Positions 34,545-47,490 are shown, counted from the stretch's first letter. The stretch: DNA of 64,000 nucleotides from Anagrus nilaparvatae (GCA_022575985.1 JAKSXM010000007.1:38442501-38506500); one strand, 5' to 3'. The notes: generated by a model not told the origin, from the letters alone. Program-made: numbers and translations.

Positions 34545-35154
34545 AGTATTTGACCCCTATAAGAGTGGTGACCAACATCGAGTGGGTGAGGTCTATGGGC
34601 TCATACGAGCTTTGCATAAATGATTTAAATTTTCCTACACCAAAACACCAAAGAATATGCACTAATTTTAATTTTTTACTAAAAATCAGTTTCTGACCCT
34701 TTGGGGGTATGGTAACCGATACTAGAGGGTATTTCAGGGGTTCGTCGAGAGTTGACAAATAATTGCATAAATATTTTTAGTTTTCCTACAAAAAAGACCA
34801 AAGAATTTACATTAGTTTGAATTTTTAACTAAAATCAGTTCTTGACCCCTAGGGGGTCTAGTTACTGATACTAGGGGTGCTTTAGGGGCTAATATGGAGT
34901 TCGAAAACAGTTTGTATAAATATTTTTAGTAATTTTACACCAAAATATCTAAGAATATGCACTAATTTTAAATTTTTATAAAAAACTTATTTTTAACCCC
35001 CCCAGGGGGGTGCTGGGTTGTGCTGGGGGGTGCTGGGGGGAAACTGGACAATCAAATCGAATTTTGGATGGAAAATTTGGATTTAGAACACCAAAAAACG
35101 TAAAGTTAGTCAGGTCTACATTCTGGGTTTTGACTTTTTTTTTGTGGGCCTGTG
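34545..35154. repeat. Right terminal inverted repeat
   Basis: Reverse complement of 31886-~32480 with few differences, ending GTGGGCCTGTG and followed by TTA. An extra GTGCTGGG unit makes the GC-rich patch at 35010-35040 longer than in the left arm. Confidence 0.85.
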
Positions 35155-35394
35155 TTATCATTAAAACATTATGTAAATATGTAAATAAGTGAATTTATAT
35201 TAAAAATGACGATAAAATAAAAAATCAAAACACAAAAAGACTATAAAAGACGATTAAAAAAATTTATACCTGGTTTTTTTTTTACACAACAGATGATCAT
35301 AGAACATGTTCACTTATAACAGTTTCAACGCATACTCACTACTGTACAGTCCTAAAACCGAAATTACAATAAATTACGCAATATAAATTATTTT

Positions 35395-35635
35395 ACGTCA
35401 ATAAACCTGAAGTATTCTAAGTTCTTGTTTTTATAATTACTAATCCAACTTAAAATTATTCTAAGTCCCTAAATCGAAAATATTCTAAGTCCAATTCACC
35501 CCCCCCCCTCTGTCGAGCCGGACCTTTTAAAATATCTCATATAATGCACATGTTCCATTTTAATATAACGTGATAAACAGTTTACGAATCTTTTTTCAAC
35601 ACTGTATAATTCGCAATTACAATTACTCAAGAAAG

Positions 35636-35670
<35 letters not shown>

Positions 35671-35700
35671 AATAAAATTTTTCTTTTCACCATCTATTTT
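35395..35700 (+). repeat. Dispersed C-tract repeat and long poly-A
   Basis: TATTCTAAGTTCTTG and ATTCTAAGTCCCTAAATCG are the reverse complement of the 6100-6730 repeat, ending in ten C (35499-35508). A run of more than 25 A lies at ~35637-35668. Confidence 0.6.
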
Positions 35701-36714
35701 CATCATGACAATGAAACTTAAATTGTTTTAATTTTAAATATCAACATATTCAAAACGCAATCAATAAGTTACGCACGAAATTTCTATAAAGGTACCCTAA
35801 GAATAAAACAATAAAAATCTTTAAAATTAAAACCTTTTATTGCATTAATGAAATATTCTAACATGAAATATCAGTTCACTAAATTATTATTATTAATCAA
35901 GTCATAAAAAAGTTTACATGTAAACTAGATCATTTATAACAATAATGGACCGTGTGAAGCATAATAATAAACTGAATTTTTTTTTTTGGAATATAGTTAA
36001 AAATTACTATTTGAAATATTATTAGTTGGGTATGTTAGTTGAAGTAAATAATCAAACTCATTTAGTTGAAAAACAAATATGTAATGTATAAAATATTTTC
36101 TATGTACATTTACAGTATTAGCATGTATACATAATAAGAATTAATTAAATGTATTTCAAAAATAATAAATTTAATTAACAATTTATTTTTTATTTGCGAT
36201 TAATGCTATTTAAAGAATGCATGGAAGTTTGTTTCATTTTAAAAGATGTAGAAAGTCGTATTCAGTTAAAACAATATTTGTTGTAACCTTTTATGAAAAT
36301 TACATCATTAATTGATTAAATTCAACTCAAACTGACGTGTGTGATTCCCATTGGTCTTTTCGTGTCTCCTATATGTAAGAAAATTTTATCTAAAGTTTGT
36401 TCTTGTGATTTGTGGATTGTCAGAGCATATGACATTATTATTGGAAATTGCGTACGACTGCATAAAATTTTGTTGTGTTTCCAAGTTCTTTCTACGGGAA
36501 TAATTGAAAAATAATTTTTATATGAAAAATGTCACGTGTAATTATCAAATTCAACCATTTATACTTAAGGTAATTGTGGTGGTGACTCATTGTTTGCATA
36601 TAAAATTTCTCGTTCATAACCTAAGCTCCCTACTTATTATGTTAATCCACCTGCTACCTATAAATTTGTACATAACATTATGTTACAGCTTATTGATAAG
36701 TATATGCTTCACCC
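35701..36714. other. No gene seen
   Basis: AT-rich. The frame at 36504-36761 runs into a repeat and is not protein-like. Confidence 0.4.
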
Positions 36715-36890
36715 AGTCTCTACCCGAGATAAAGGATAGCTTTTGTTTGCCCTCGATATGATCATAGTAATATCTAATAAACTCCTAAATTTAGGTGAAA
36801 GTTAATAACTAGCCAAAGATGAACTGAAAAAATGTGGTCCAAATTGGATATATTCTACCGAAGGAATAGCCAATTTACAGAAACAACCCC
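36715..36890. repeat. Dispersed repeat, copy 2 of 3
   Basis: Diverged direct copy of 13020-13260 (GCTTTTGTTTGCCCTCGA, GGTCCAAATTGGATATA, GAATAGCCAATTTAC). Confidence 0.5.
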
Positions 36891-37012
36891 GTTAAAACAA
36901 CAAATTATACAATATGAACTTTAAAATAAAAATTCTCTTACATATAAAATGATTAAAAATAACATTTTATAAAAGATAAAATTACTTAAGTAAAAAACTG
37001 AATTTCAATACG

Positions 37013-37221
37013 CGAGGTTACAAAAGTTACAAAATGCTGCAGTTCAATATGTATGTGACATAAAATATCCTCTCAGAACATCACCTGCTAGGATAACTTT
37101 AGCTTGGTTAAAAGTCAAGTTAAGGGCTAAATATCTTTGTGCCTCACATATTTATAATATTTTACAAAATGCTAAACCTGATTATTTAAAATCTATAATT
37201 AACATACATAAGCCAGCTCGC
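37013..37221 (+). pseudogene. Non-LTR reverse transcriptase C-terminal remnant
   Basis: One open stretch translates to sequence like RLQKLQNAAVQYVCDIKYPL, then RITLAWLKVKLRAKYLCASH and IYNILQNAKPDYLKS. This is the typical end of jockey/CR1-type reverse transcriptases (normally ...RLQKLQN...RI..GWL.V..RR.Y). It has no start and is flanked by unrelated AT-rich DNA, so it is a 5'-truncated dead copy. Confidence 0.65.
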
Positions 37222-37378
37222 GAATTGCATCCACATATTTTTTTTTATTTTCATTTTTATTTAAATTTAATCTTTATGTGCAATGCAATAATGTACAACT
37301 AATGTAAATCAATTTTTTGTATAACATTTATACAATAAAAATTTTAACAAAAAAAAATAAAATTATTCATCTTATACA

Positions 37379-38101
37379 TTAAGGGTACCTTGTCTGAGTT
37401 TTCAAATAAAAAATCGATTTTTTTTTTTTTTATTGACTTGTGTTCAAAAAGTATTCAAGAATATGGAAAAAAAATTGCAAATGAATCCCGAAAATAAGAA
37501 AGAAATGACAGCGCCTAAAAGTGAAATTATTACTATGCAAGAATACAAGATCCGAAACTTTAAACGCGATTTTCTCAAAACAAACTCTTTGAAAACGGCC
37601 CACACGATAACAAAAAAAATATTGGTCCGAATTTTTTTTTTTAATCGATTTATAATGAAATTTTGCATTTTTTGATCTACAATCAACCTGATTGGTAGAT
37701 TTTTTTGGTCTCTAGGCTCTGTTTTGTGGCTAAAAATTTGGTCAAATTTCGACTTTTTTCTATTTACCTTCTTAAGTTTTTTAATTTTTAATATTTTTTA
37801 TTGATTGTAGATCATTCCAAGCAAAACTCATGTACTTTAAGGTTTTTTTTCTTTTATTTTAGACGATTCTTAACCGAGTTATGATGTGGGCCAATTCGAA
37901 ACTTTTTTTTTAGACACCAACTTCAGCGCCATCTCATTATATGTAAAAAAAAGGGAATATAAAAAAAAAAATTTTTTGTTTTTATTATGAGTGTATAAGA
38001 TAGCTGTGAAAAAATCTTTTTATTATCCAATAAACTTTTTGAGAAAATTAATAAGAAAAATTACGTTATTTTTACTTAAAACTCAGACAAGGTACCCTTA
38101 A
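37379..38101. mobile_element. TTAA-flanked MITE
   Basis: The ends are TTAAGGGTACCTTGTCTGAG (37379) and the exact reverse complement ending at 38101, so ~24-bp TIRs abut TTAA on both sides, as for piggyBac- or Kolobok-mobilised elements. An internal inverted pair GATCTACAATCAA/TTGATTGTAGATC lies at ~37674 and ~37801. There is no transposase; frames at 37433-37686 are chance. Confidence 0.85.
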
Positions 38102-38139
38102 TAACATGTATTATTTTTAATAGAATAAAAAAATAACAA

Positions 38140-38395
38140 ACTAAACCCTAATCTCAAATTATTCTAAGTCCCTAGATCGAAATTAGTCCATTTACCCCCC
38201 CCCCCCCAAAAAAAAAATATGGCAGATTTGAATACCCCAAATATGGTCTATTTGATTTATAGTAGTAGTCTATACCCGCGACAATATGTCACTTTTGTTA
38301 GAAAAAGTTAATACTAAGTCAAAGATGAAATTATTAAATTTCGGGCCAAATCGGGTATATACTGTCGGAATTATGGCTGATTTCCCAAAATGACC
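38140..38395. repeat. C-tract repeat joined to dispersed repeat copy 3
   Basis: TTATTCTAAGTCCCTAGATCG with 13 C at 38195-38207 matches 35450-35508. 38268-38395 matches 13020-13260 (GGGCCAAATCGGGTATA, CGGAATTATGGCTGATTT). Confidence 0.6.
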
Positions 38396-39652
38396 ATAAA
38401 AACCATAAATTATTCTATCTGGACTTAAAATTATACAACTGTTTTCTGTATAAAACAATAAAATAAAATCGTTTGTCCAGTACATGAATACAATTTATTT
38501 TGTTTTATTTTTATTTTAAATTGAGAGATGACTTAGAAAATACTATGGTTCATATATAAGACAGGCGATCAATTTTTTTTTTTTTTATTTACTCGTTTAA
38601 TTTTAGCAAGTTTTGTTTTTCTTTTTTTTCTCATAGAGGAACCATTATTTTAGGTAAAATTTTGATTTCCGATGTTTTGGCATGTTTTGGAAACTAAAAG
38701 TCATTTTTAAAAAACGTCTGTTTGAGTGTGTGTGTGTGTGTATGTATGACTGTAACCAGTGATCTTTAAGGCTGTCGTTCGGTTAAAGACGTACGTCAGT
38801 GACGTTAAAAGTCAAGTTATTTTAGATAGCCACGCGCTTGATTCTGCAGTAATATTACTATATTCTAGTGACTTTACTCCCCTTTCAATATATTACAAAA
38901 AAGTATAATATTAATAATAATATAGTATAATAATAATAATAATACAAATATAAAACAATAATTTTTTATAAATAATTAAAAAATTACAAAACTATTATTT
39001 TAATTTAATAAAATAATATTTCATCGATACAATATTTGAAACACCGCGCGAGAGTAACTCGCACATGATGTTGAAAAGTTACTAAGACTGCATGATAAAC
39101 AATGTCTTCTTATATTTATTAATTAATTTCTTTATATTAGAAACACCTACAGTACTTTTAATTAATATCAAAAAATTTATAGATACTTTATCTCCATTGT
39201 TATGCAATTTCATTTAAATCTGTTCTGTAAATTTTAATAAATCTTGAATTTAGTACGCATTTTTGGAGTTCTCCATTTACTTACACGTTAAATATATTTA
39301 TTAATTTCTCTTAAACCAAACATCTAGCAATCTCTAAATTTTTTCAGCAATTTTAATTAATAAAAAACTTTCATTTTATGAAGTTTGGTCAAAATCTGTT
39401 CTGTAAATTTTTCACGGACATACTGCCTTAATGCTAGCGAACCTAGTGGATTATTTCGTGAAGTTCAAAAAAATCAAAAATAAGTAAACAAAAAATAAAA
39501 ATATTTGTTTATTCCGAATTTCAGAAGAAAAATTATTTTTATTTTTATTGATGAATACTTTATTTTTTTTAATAAAAATTAATAAAAATTAATAAAAAAC
39601 TTGAAATATAATAACTTTACAAAAAAAAAATTTTTTTTTTCAACTTTGGAGT
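38396..39652. other. No gene seen; (GT)n microsatellite at 38725-38741
   Basis: AT-rich with one short GT repeat and a palindromic GACGTACGTC near 38790. No coding content recognised. Confidence 0.45.
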
Positions 39653-39888
39653 TTAACGCCATCCTAAACCCAAATGTGTCGGTAAAAATTTCTTAAATGT
39701 CGGCTTTCTTTTTTAAGCTGCAGAAAAAACAAAAAAAAATATTTTAAGCTATAAAGAATGATTTTTTTTAGTGAATGAATCAATATGAAGCCACAAATTT
39801 TATTATAAATAGATTGGCGACCTTTTTCAAAATGAACTCTGACTTACCGAGGCAATGTTAAAAACATAGGGGTTTAGGATGGCGTTAA
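39653..39888. mobile_element. Second TTAA-flanked MITE
   Basis: TTAACGCCATCCTAAACCC at 39653 and its reverse complement ending at 39888 form ~19-bp TIRs with TTAA at the outer edges. It is 236 bp and non-coding. The termini differ from those of 37379-38101, so it is a different family. Confidence 0.75.
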
Positions 39889-40199
39889 TATTTCTGATAC
39901 AAAATGGTTAATTTTCTTCAAATTTTAAAATGATATTCTAATACTAATCCTTAACTTTAAAATTAATTTTCGTTCATATCTGAGGTCTCGTTTAAAAGCA
40001 TTTACAAAAAAGCACTAGATTTTAATGCATTTTCACGCTTCTTCCTATCCTAACAATGTATAAGAATCGAACTTTGGAGTTTAATAACTCGTAAACTAAA
40101 TGGTGAATTATCTTAATTTTTTAACGGTAGATGTATTTTCATGTTATTAATCCCCTGCTAAAATTATATTCAATTCTGACGGCAAAGCATTTACCGAAC

Positions 40200-40600
40200 A
40201 ACAACCTTAACAACCATTATGGTATCAGACCTAATTTTTTTTTCAAAATTTTTTTCACCAAAATATCTCAAGGTACTTTTTTTTTTTTTAATTTGGATAT
40301 AATAACTCATTTTTTCAATGAAAGTACTAATATCTAAAAGTATCGTTTTTACTCGGTACCTTGAATCTTATAAAAAATTTTTTGAAATTTTTTTTCCTTT
40401 TTGCACGTAGTACCTAATTTTTATCTATGGGAGTCTTAGTTTTAGAAATATCGTTTATAGTCAATTTTTGCATCTGATACGTAATTTTTTGAAAATTTTT
40501 TGCATTAAAAAGTAAAATAAACTGCAATATTTTTTTTCTTCTTGGACGTAGTACTTCATTTTTTTCTAAGAAAAAAAAAATACAAAAAAAATAATAGTTA
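40200..40600 (-). repeat. Dispersed repeat, reverse-orientation copy 3
   Basis: Reverse complement of the 22611-23236/28740-29283 family: TTTTTACTCGGTACCTTGAA corresponds to the GATATCGAGTAAAAA words, and CACGTAGTACCTAATTT to AAATTAGGTACTACGT. Confidence 0.6.
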
Positions 40601-40714
40601 TTTTTAGGTATTACTCGACTGTAGAAAAATATAAATAATAAAATAATTTGACCTTTTTTCGAGTATAAAATTTAGATTTTATTTATTAATGCTTGACGTT
40701 TCCACCCCTAGTTC

Positions 40715-41890
40715 AGGGCCTGTAACTGATCAGGAGGCAAACCCCTAGATACACAATCAGCTGGATTGTCATTGGACCTAACGTAAGACCAAAAAGCATC
40801 AGAGAGCAAAGTATGAATATCTGAACATCTGTGCCTAACAAATATTTCCCATTTGGAAGGATGCTAGCCAACACAATACGTCAGTAGAGTCAGAAAATAA
40901 GTATATTTTTACTTCATCAATTTTTAAGGCTCTAAGCACATTCACAGTTCATTTCGTTAATAAATGCGCGGCATTTAACTCTAACTTTGGTATAGTTAAT
41001 ATTGGCTTTAAAGGCGGAACCTTAGATTTAACTTGTAGCAAATGCAGAGTTCTCTTACCGCGATACATTACTTTTAAATATGTGCAAGCACCATATGCTT
41101 TATCTGACGCGTCTGCAAACCTAAAAATTTCATACTTAGCTCCCGGGACATATTTTAGCAACCTTGAAATTTTGATTGTTTTAACCGTAGGAATACCAAC
41201 ATACGAATTATTAAACTCATCTCTCAAAGAGCCAGGCAACATCATGCCCCAATCAATTTTAGAATTTTTAGCTTTCAAAAGCTTTTGAAGAAAAATTTTT
41301 GCTGTAACAACCACTGGCGCAAGCCATCCAAGTGGGTCAAAAAGCTGTTGCAAAAAGTACCTGCCTCTTTGTGAGACTAGTCTTCAGTTGGTCTAGCTCA
41401 AAAGTAAATGTAAAATGATCCATGTTCAAACACCAATTCAAACCCAGCAAATTAAAACATGAATTTGCCAACCTTGTTTCAGCACGAATTGCCACAGAAA
41501 AGTTTAACAATTCAAATTTATTTGCCATCCACTTATGCAATGAGAAGCCACCCACCTTGCACATTTGTATTAGATCCGCCTGTTTTTTAAGCGCTTCTGA
41601 AAGTGAATGACCACCAGATAACGTACCATCGATATACATTTCGCGATTTAAAAAAACTGTAGCTAAGGGGTAACGATGACCCTAATACTAATGTCTAATG
41701 CTAATTGCCTAATAACTCGATTTCCAAGGTATGAGCTGCTTATCATCCCATAAGTGACGGTTTTTAATTACCAAGATTGTAAATTTTCCGAATCATCGTA
41801 TCGCCATAAAATTTGCTGAAATCTCCTATTATCCTTATATGCGCCAAAATTTGCCGAAACATATGTTCTATATCAGACACAAACACGAAC
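40715..41890 (-). pseudogene. BEL/Pao pol remnant (RT end to RNase H), decayed
   Basis: Read on the minus strand: RT core pieces near 41880-41640 (DIEHMFRQIL, then stops). Next is a frame 41639-41337 with YIDGTLSGG, where YVDD is expected, so the catalytic Asp pair is damaged. It continues with QADLIQMCKVGGFSLHKW and LLGLNWCLNMDHF. A frameshifted frame 41353-40949 follows with QQLFDPLGWLAPVVVTAKIF and FADASDKAYGACTYLKV. It ends with RNase H remnants (NPADCVSRGLPPDQL) near 40730. The RNase H part closely resembles the copy at 17292, so both belong to one Pao family; this copy is older. No LTRs were recognised at its ends. Confidence 0.85.
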
Positions 41891-42489
41891 CTCTACTTCA
41901 TCCAGTTATTTAATAGTTTTCTTTTTTATTAATGCTACTAGCTGATTAACCTCGCTAGGCTCGGCAGAATGTAACAGTAATTTTAAACATTAAATTACCA
42001 CACTATCCGTTGATGTCTAAAAATAAAAAATATTGCTGCGCGAAATTAAAATAATTCATGCTTTTCATTTAAAAATTGTTTTAAAAAATATTTTAATCAT
42101 AAAATAAATAAATATAACGTAAAATCATTCTAATATAATAAATCTACTAAATTTCAAAAACAAATTTGTATATTAATGCATATTTTGATACCATAACAAG
42201 TTATTTATTTTTAGGTTATTATTTCAAAATTTTTATTAATATACCAAAATTTTTATTAAAATTTCGTCAGATTAATTGTTTTGCCCTGATTTTACATTTT
42301 ATTATTTACTTCATGGTTAAAATACTATTTTTAGCAATTTTTTAATAAAAAATAATAATTATTTTAATTTTGCGCCACCATATTTTTTATTTATTTACAT
42401 CCATATCTTTGCTATTTTTTCATATATCCCATATATATTAAAAAATAAAATGAAAGATTGCGAAAAATTAAAAAATTTTGATTTTATTA
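41891..42489. other. No gene seen
   Basis: AT-rich, no features recognised. Confidence 0.4.
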
Positions 42490-42999
42490 CAGATCAAATT
42501 ATGAAGTATTGAATATATGAAAATAAATAAAAGTTGTTTTAAATTAATCCTTAAAGAAATACCCCCAGCAGATTTTTTTATTTTTAAAAAATAGTTAAAT
42601 GATTTCGAGAATTTAATCTTAGAAGTTAGTGGTAGAGAAAGCAAAAAATTTTAATTTTTTTTCATTAAAACTGATTTTTCTCAGGATCTAAGGAATATTT
42701 TGAGATAAGCTTTAATGCAAATTATTCCTTGGAAAAAATCCTATCGATTTGACGTTTTTTTTAAATTCGAGCTCATGGTTCAGAGTTATAACTGTTTCAA
42801 GTCCAGTAGATCAAAATTTAAAACCTGAAAAAGTTGTCATTCTCATCACTTGATAACTGAAAATAGTTATTACCGATTCGTTAAAACTCTATGGCTATAT
42901 ATTTTTTAAACGGTTGTCTAAAACAAGTACCATTGGTTTGAAGTTTAATCTTTTAATTAAAGAGAAATCTTAGAAATATCACTTGATAAATTTTTTTCA
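42490..42999 (+). repeat. Composite-repeat leader, copy 2
   Basis: 42490-42805 is a direct copy of 16260-16560. As there, it is followed within ~200 bp by GGGACAGCCGACATC units. Confidence 0.75.
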
Positions 43000-44180
43000 A
43001 TTTTTAACTTTTTCATACTTGGGACAGCCGACATCTAATTTTACTACAAAGTGAATTTTTTTATATATAAAAGCACTGAACTTCTAAGATAAATATATTT
43101 AGATTTTTCATATTATAGACGGTTACAATATATTTAACAACGGGATGAAATTTTTCTATTTATTTACTTTTTCATACTTGGGACAGCCGACATCTAATTT
43201 TACTACAGTGAAGTTTTTTGAATTTTTTTAATAAATAAAACCACCGAGACTCTAAAATAAAAATTTTTATTTTTTTTATATTACAGATGGCCAAAATATA
43301 TTTAACGAGGGAATAAAATTTTAAAAATTTTTTACTTTTTCATACTTGGGACAGCTGACATCTAATTTTACTACCAAGTAAATTACAATGTAATTACAAT
43401 TTTTCTATAATACAGGACACTACTCGAAAAAAATTTAAAGTCGGGTAAATGCTGCTAAATTTCAAACTAATATTTCAATTTTATCATTGCATAATAACAA
43501 TTGAAATTACAACTTTTATAAAAAGCTGGACACTACTCTGAAAATATTTAAAGCAGGGTATATTCTGCTAATTTGAATACTGATATCTAAATGCTACAAT
43601 TGCATAAAAATAATTGAAATTACAACTTTTCTATAAAACAGGACACTATTCGAAAAAAAATTTAAAGTCTAGTAAATGCTGCTAAATTTCAAACTAATAT
43701 TTCAATGCTATCATTGCATAAAAACAATTGATATTACAACTTATATAAAAAGCAGGACACATATTATAAACGGCCTATATGAATTTTACCACAATTTTTT
43801 TTTTTTTTATTTCTGAGACCACCGACATATATTTTATTATAAAGTAAATTTTTTTTTAATGTTTTCACATAAATAACTAATTAGAATATAAGAAAAATAT
43901 TTGCAGTTCTCTCATATTATAGTGGGCCTATATGAAGTTTACTTCAAAGTAAAGTTTTTTCAATTTTTGATTTTTTCATACCGTGGACCGCCAACATATA
44001 TTTAATTATAGACTAAATTTTTATTTAGTTTTTTTTATATACAAATGCTCCACTACTGCCCCAGCACAAGTTGAAATTTTTGCAGTTTTTTCATATTATA
44101 TAGGGCTAATGTATATTTTACTACGGAGTGAAATTTTTTCAATTTTTAATTTTTTCATACTTAGGACAGTCGATATATTA
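43000..44180 (+). repeat. ~160-bp and ~115-bp tandem families side by side
   Basis: TTTTTCATACTTGGGACAGC units occur at ~43012, 43168 and 43333, with diverged ones at ~43795, 43965 and 44150. Between them (43385-43770) are about three units of the ATTGCATAAAA ~115-bp family. The same two families neighbour each other at 16.6-25.5 kb. Confidence 0.8.
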
Positions 44181-44604
44181 TATTTTATGAATAAAATATT
44201 ATAATTTAGACATGATAATTACAAAATTAATAAAATGAAAAATGAATAATAATTTACTCTTATATCAAATAACGCTCACTTGAAGGCTTTTAATTATAAA
44301 GCAATATTTAAAATTTAGAAATAGATTCAGTAATATTACATGCTATGTTACTTGATAAATAACATGATTAGGCAGAAATAGTCCATAAAACTATGTTTTA
44401 GACTATTTTTATTTGTAATTTATTGATTATCGCTTGATAATTAGAAAACTAACAAAGGGAAAGATGAAGTGAAAAATACTATTCAATGGTAAGACTCATA
44501 TTGGGAGGTTTCCAGCTGTGAAACAATAACATTTATTAGGCAATTGAATATTACTTTCATAAAATTTCAAAATATTTATACCAAAAAAATTTATTTTTAG
44601 GATG
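44181..44604. other. No gene seen
   Basis: AT-rich. Confidence 0.4.
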
Positions 44605-45090
44605 TATACACATAAAAAAACCCGTGGAGCATCAGTCTAAACACATGTGCCATAGACGTCTTGATTTCCGGGCGATATCAGCACGGAAGATATTGAAAAT
44701 TTCACAATATAAATATAACCTAACAAGGCATACTGTCATTACTTTTTTATTATTCTCTTTATTCACTTCTTTTACAATATTTTTTTCAGTAATACATTAA
44801 AAGACTAATAATTAATTTAGAAACCAATAATAATACATTTTGATTAATAATTATTAAAAATTATTAAAAGAAATTGATTCTGATTGATTACTACAACACA
44901 TTATAAAGCAGATATAAATGTGCGCGGGCAAACAATTTTATTTATTAAATTTTTTACCGGGCTCCTGAAGCATGAAAAATGAAATTAAGTGACATTCAGT
45001 CCAAAATCGTTAGTGGGGGAGAAGCATTGAAACGTAGGTGTACCATCCAGTTCAGGACTGAGACTCCCCGGGGTTTTTTTGTGTGTATAA
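44605..45090. mobile_element. MITE with ~33-bp TIRs
   Basis: TATACACATAAAAAAACCCG at 44605 and CGGGGTTTTTTTGTGTGTATA-type end at 45090 are inverted copies, extending inward to GACTGA/TCAGTC. 486 bp, non-coding; TA at both edges. Confidence 0.75.
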
Positions 45091-45239
45091 ATACTATAAA
45101 TTTTTTAGGAAAAAAATGTATAAATAATATTTAGTATAAAATATGAAGATAATTTTCAGCTAAACAAGTTTTATTTTTTACTATAACACAATTATTTTAA
45201 TAAGTAAATAATGATTTTAAATAAACTTTTAAGAATATA

Positions 45240-45960
45240 TGCCGATAGAGAATTTTTTTAGTTTGATAGGCGTGAATAGACGATAATAGCTAGAGAGACG
45301 CGGTTTGCGACAAAAAACGAGGAAAAATTGCAGAAGTGACATAGGCTATACAGGATTTCGATTGATGCGAAAGAAAATTTTTGTCGCCAAAAAAACGTTT
45401 TTTCAAAAAAGTGATCATTTTTGATGTTTTCGTAAATTTTCAAAAAAATCGTAATTAACTTAAGAACTTGGAATTTTTTTGTAATCAGAAAAGTTTTTAT
45501 ATGATTTAGAATTGTTTTTTACGTGTCCACCTAATTTTCAAGCAAATCGGTTAAATGTTTCCAGAGTTACATATATTTTTCAGCATAAAATTTGGATTTT
45601 AAATTTATATCCTATCCTATCCTATCCTATCCTTCCTAAATCTATACTTATGTATGTTTGTTTGTCCGAAATAGATAAACTTGAACGCGATATAAGTTAG
45701 AGACGCGGGATTCGCGGCAAAAGACGGCAAAAATTACGGGTCAAAACATAGGCTAGGTTTCGTTTCGATTGATAACGACAAAAATTTTTTATGTTGAAAA
45801 AACTGAATTTTCAAGAAAAAAATTTTTATCAAATTTAAAAAAAAAACAAAAAAACAAAAAACTGAGGAAAAATTTTTTTATCAAAAAGAATTTCATTCGA
45901 TTCGGGTATATTTTTTACGTATCCACCTAAATTTTCAAGGCGATCGAAATAATAAAAGGT
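45240..45960. repeat. Duplicated repeat around a TATCC microsatellite
   Basis: 45270-45480 and 45690-45940 are diverged direct copies (GAGACGCGG, TTCGCGGCAAAA / TTTGCGACAAAA, CATAGGCTA, TTTCGATTGAT). They are separated by (CCTAT)n at ~45608-45632. Non-coding. Confidence 0.65.
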
Positions 45961-47487
45961 TTATTTTTATTTTTATTTTTTTCGAAAATTATAAAAGTTT
46001 AGGACTAATATTATATATATTCTAATTTTTATCAGCCACTGATGTAGTAACTGAATATAGTAACTAAAAGAAGCTTGAATAGCTATTATCAGACAGAACC
46101 CTAGAATGGGTATTCAAGGGAAACAACGAATACTTGTGGATCCTATGGAAGGGTAGCTAAGCTTTGTATTGCTGATTACTAATTATCTGTCTGGGTTCAT
46201 ATGCCCGTAATTTTCATGATTTAGTAAATTTTAAATAATACTTCGGATAAAAAAGGTTATTTTACAAAATATTAAGTAACCTAAAACAACATATTTTTGG
46301 AAAAATAAAGCCGCTTAACTTTAAGCAACTTAAAACAATAAAAATTTCTAAAAAAAATATTTTCTTGCAAAAGTCATATTGATTTTCCCTAACTTTAGAA
46401 ATTTCAGGTATATATTATATTTTGTTTTATTTATGAAAATTTGATAAAATCTCTTCCGATTGTCTTAAATCTGAAAAAATGAAAATTCTAAAAAAAATCT
46501 CTTCTGCAAGTCATATTGATTGTTCATAACTTTATAAATGTCCAATATATCTTGTTTCGTTTTATATATATGGACGATTATTTCTCAACCCGGACACCCC
46601 CCTCTGTCCAAAAATGGTATCAACTTAAAAAGATTTTGGTTTTCTCAAATTGACTGGAAAAGGGTCTAGTTTTTTATTCTCATTGGCCTTTTCAACTCTA
46701 TAAATCTACTATCCATTTTAGGCACTGAGCGGCGGCAGGTCGACATTTTAAAAACAGAAAAATTGAAATAAAAGTAGATTAACGGTAAGTTTTTTGAAAT
46801 TTTTTTCTCTTAAAAGTTGTTATTTATTAAAACAAAGAAAATGAGACCATTTGCGTGATAATTAGTTGATTTCTTAAAAAGTTTTGTGTGTTTTATGTAG
46901 TTTTTAAAAATGGGTAAAAAACGGCTACTTTGACTGATGATATCTCTGAACCTACTTATCCAAAATAAAAAAGTTTTAGTGCAAAATGGTAGTCTTTTGA
47001 TACATAATAAGTGTGCCAAATATCAGGGGATTTTATTGAGTAGTTTCGGATTTAGCAATTTTAAGGGTAATTCTGAAACAATTAATGATTTTTCCGGAAA
47101 AACTGGGGTTAATCTTCATTGAATCAATTAAATCATCTGTAATTTTGATTACTTTATACAAAGCAACTCTGATTTTTCCGGAAAAATCACTAATTGTTTA
47201 ATGCCTCTCTTTGAAATTTGACTTAAGAGAATAACCCCCCTCTGTAAAAGGGGCTAGTAAGATAGAACCGTTATCAACATTAATTTTTTTAAAATAATTA
47301 ATTTTGTTGTTAATATAAAAATTTGAATTTTATTTTCTCTAGTCTCTAATTAACTTCTGCATCGATTACAAAAAGAAATAAGTAAATAGCTCAAAATTTA
47401 CTAAGAAAAAAGTTGGATTTCCTAATTTTATGAGCAATTTTAGAAAATCCAACATTTTTTCTTATGTATATCTCTGTAATATAGAGA
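45961..47487. other. No gene seen
   Basis: AT-rich. Frames at 46810-47122 overlap on both strands and are chance. Confidence 0.4.
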
Positions 47488-47490
47488 CGC

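Larger units (their letters stand above)
31886..35154 (+). mobile_element. DNA transposon with very long inverted arms and decayed gene
   Basis: The termini are CACAGGCCCAC (31886) and GTGGGCCTGTG (ending 35154), flanked by the 3-bp duplication TTA (31883-31885 and 35155-35157). Inverted similarity runs from the ends inward for about 1.2 kb on each side (31886-~33062 and ~33883-35154), leaving a ~820-bp single-copy middle. The outer ~590 bp of each arm is made of diverged 150-190-bp units. The inner part of the left arm is an antisense copy of the 3' end of the gene. The CACAG ends and 3-bp target would fit a CACTA/Chapaev-like group, but the encoded protein is not assigned. Confidence 0.85.
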
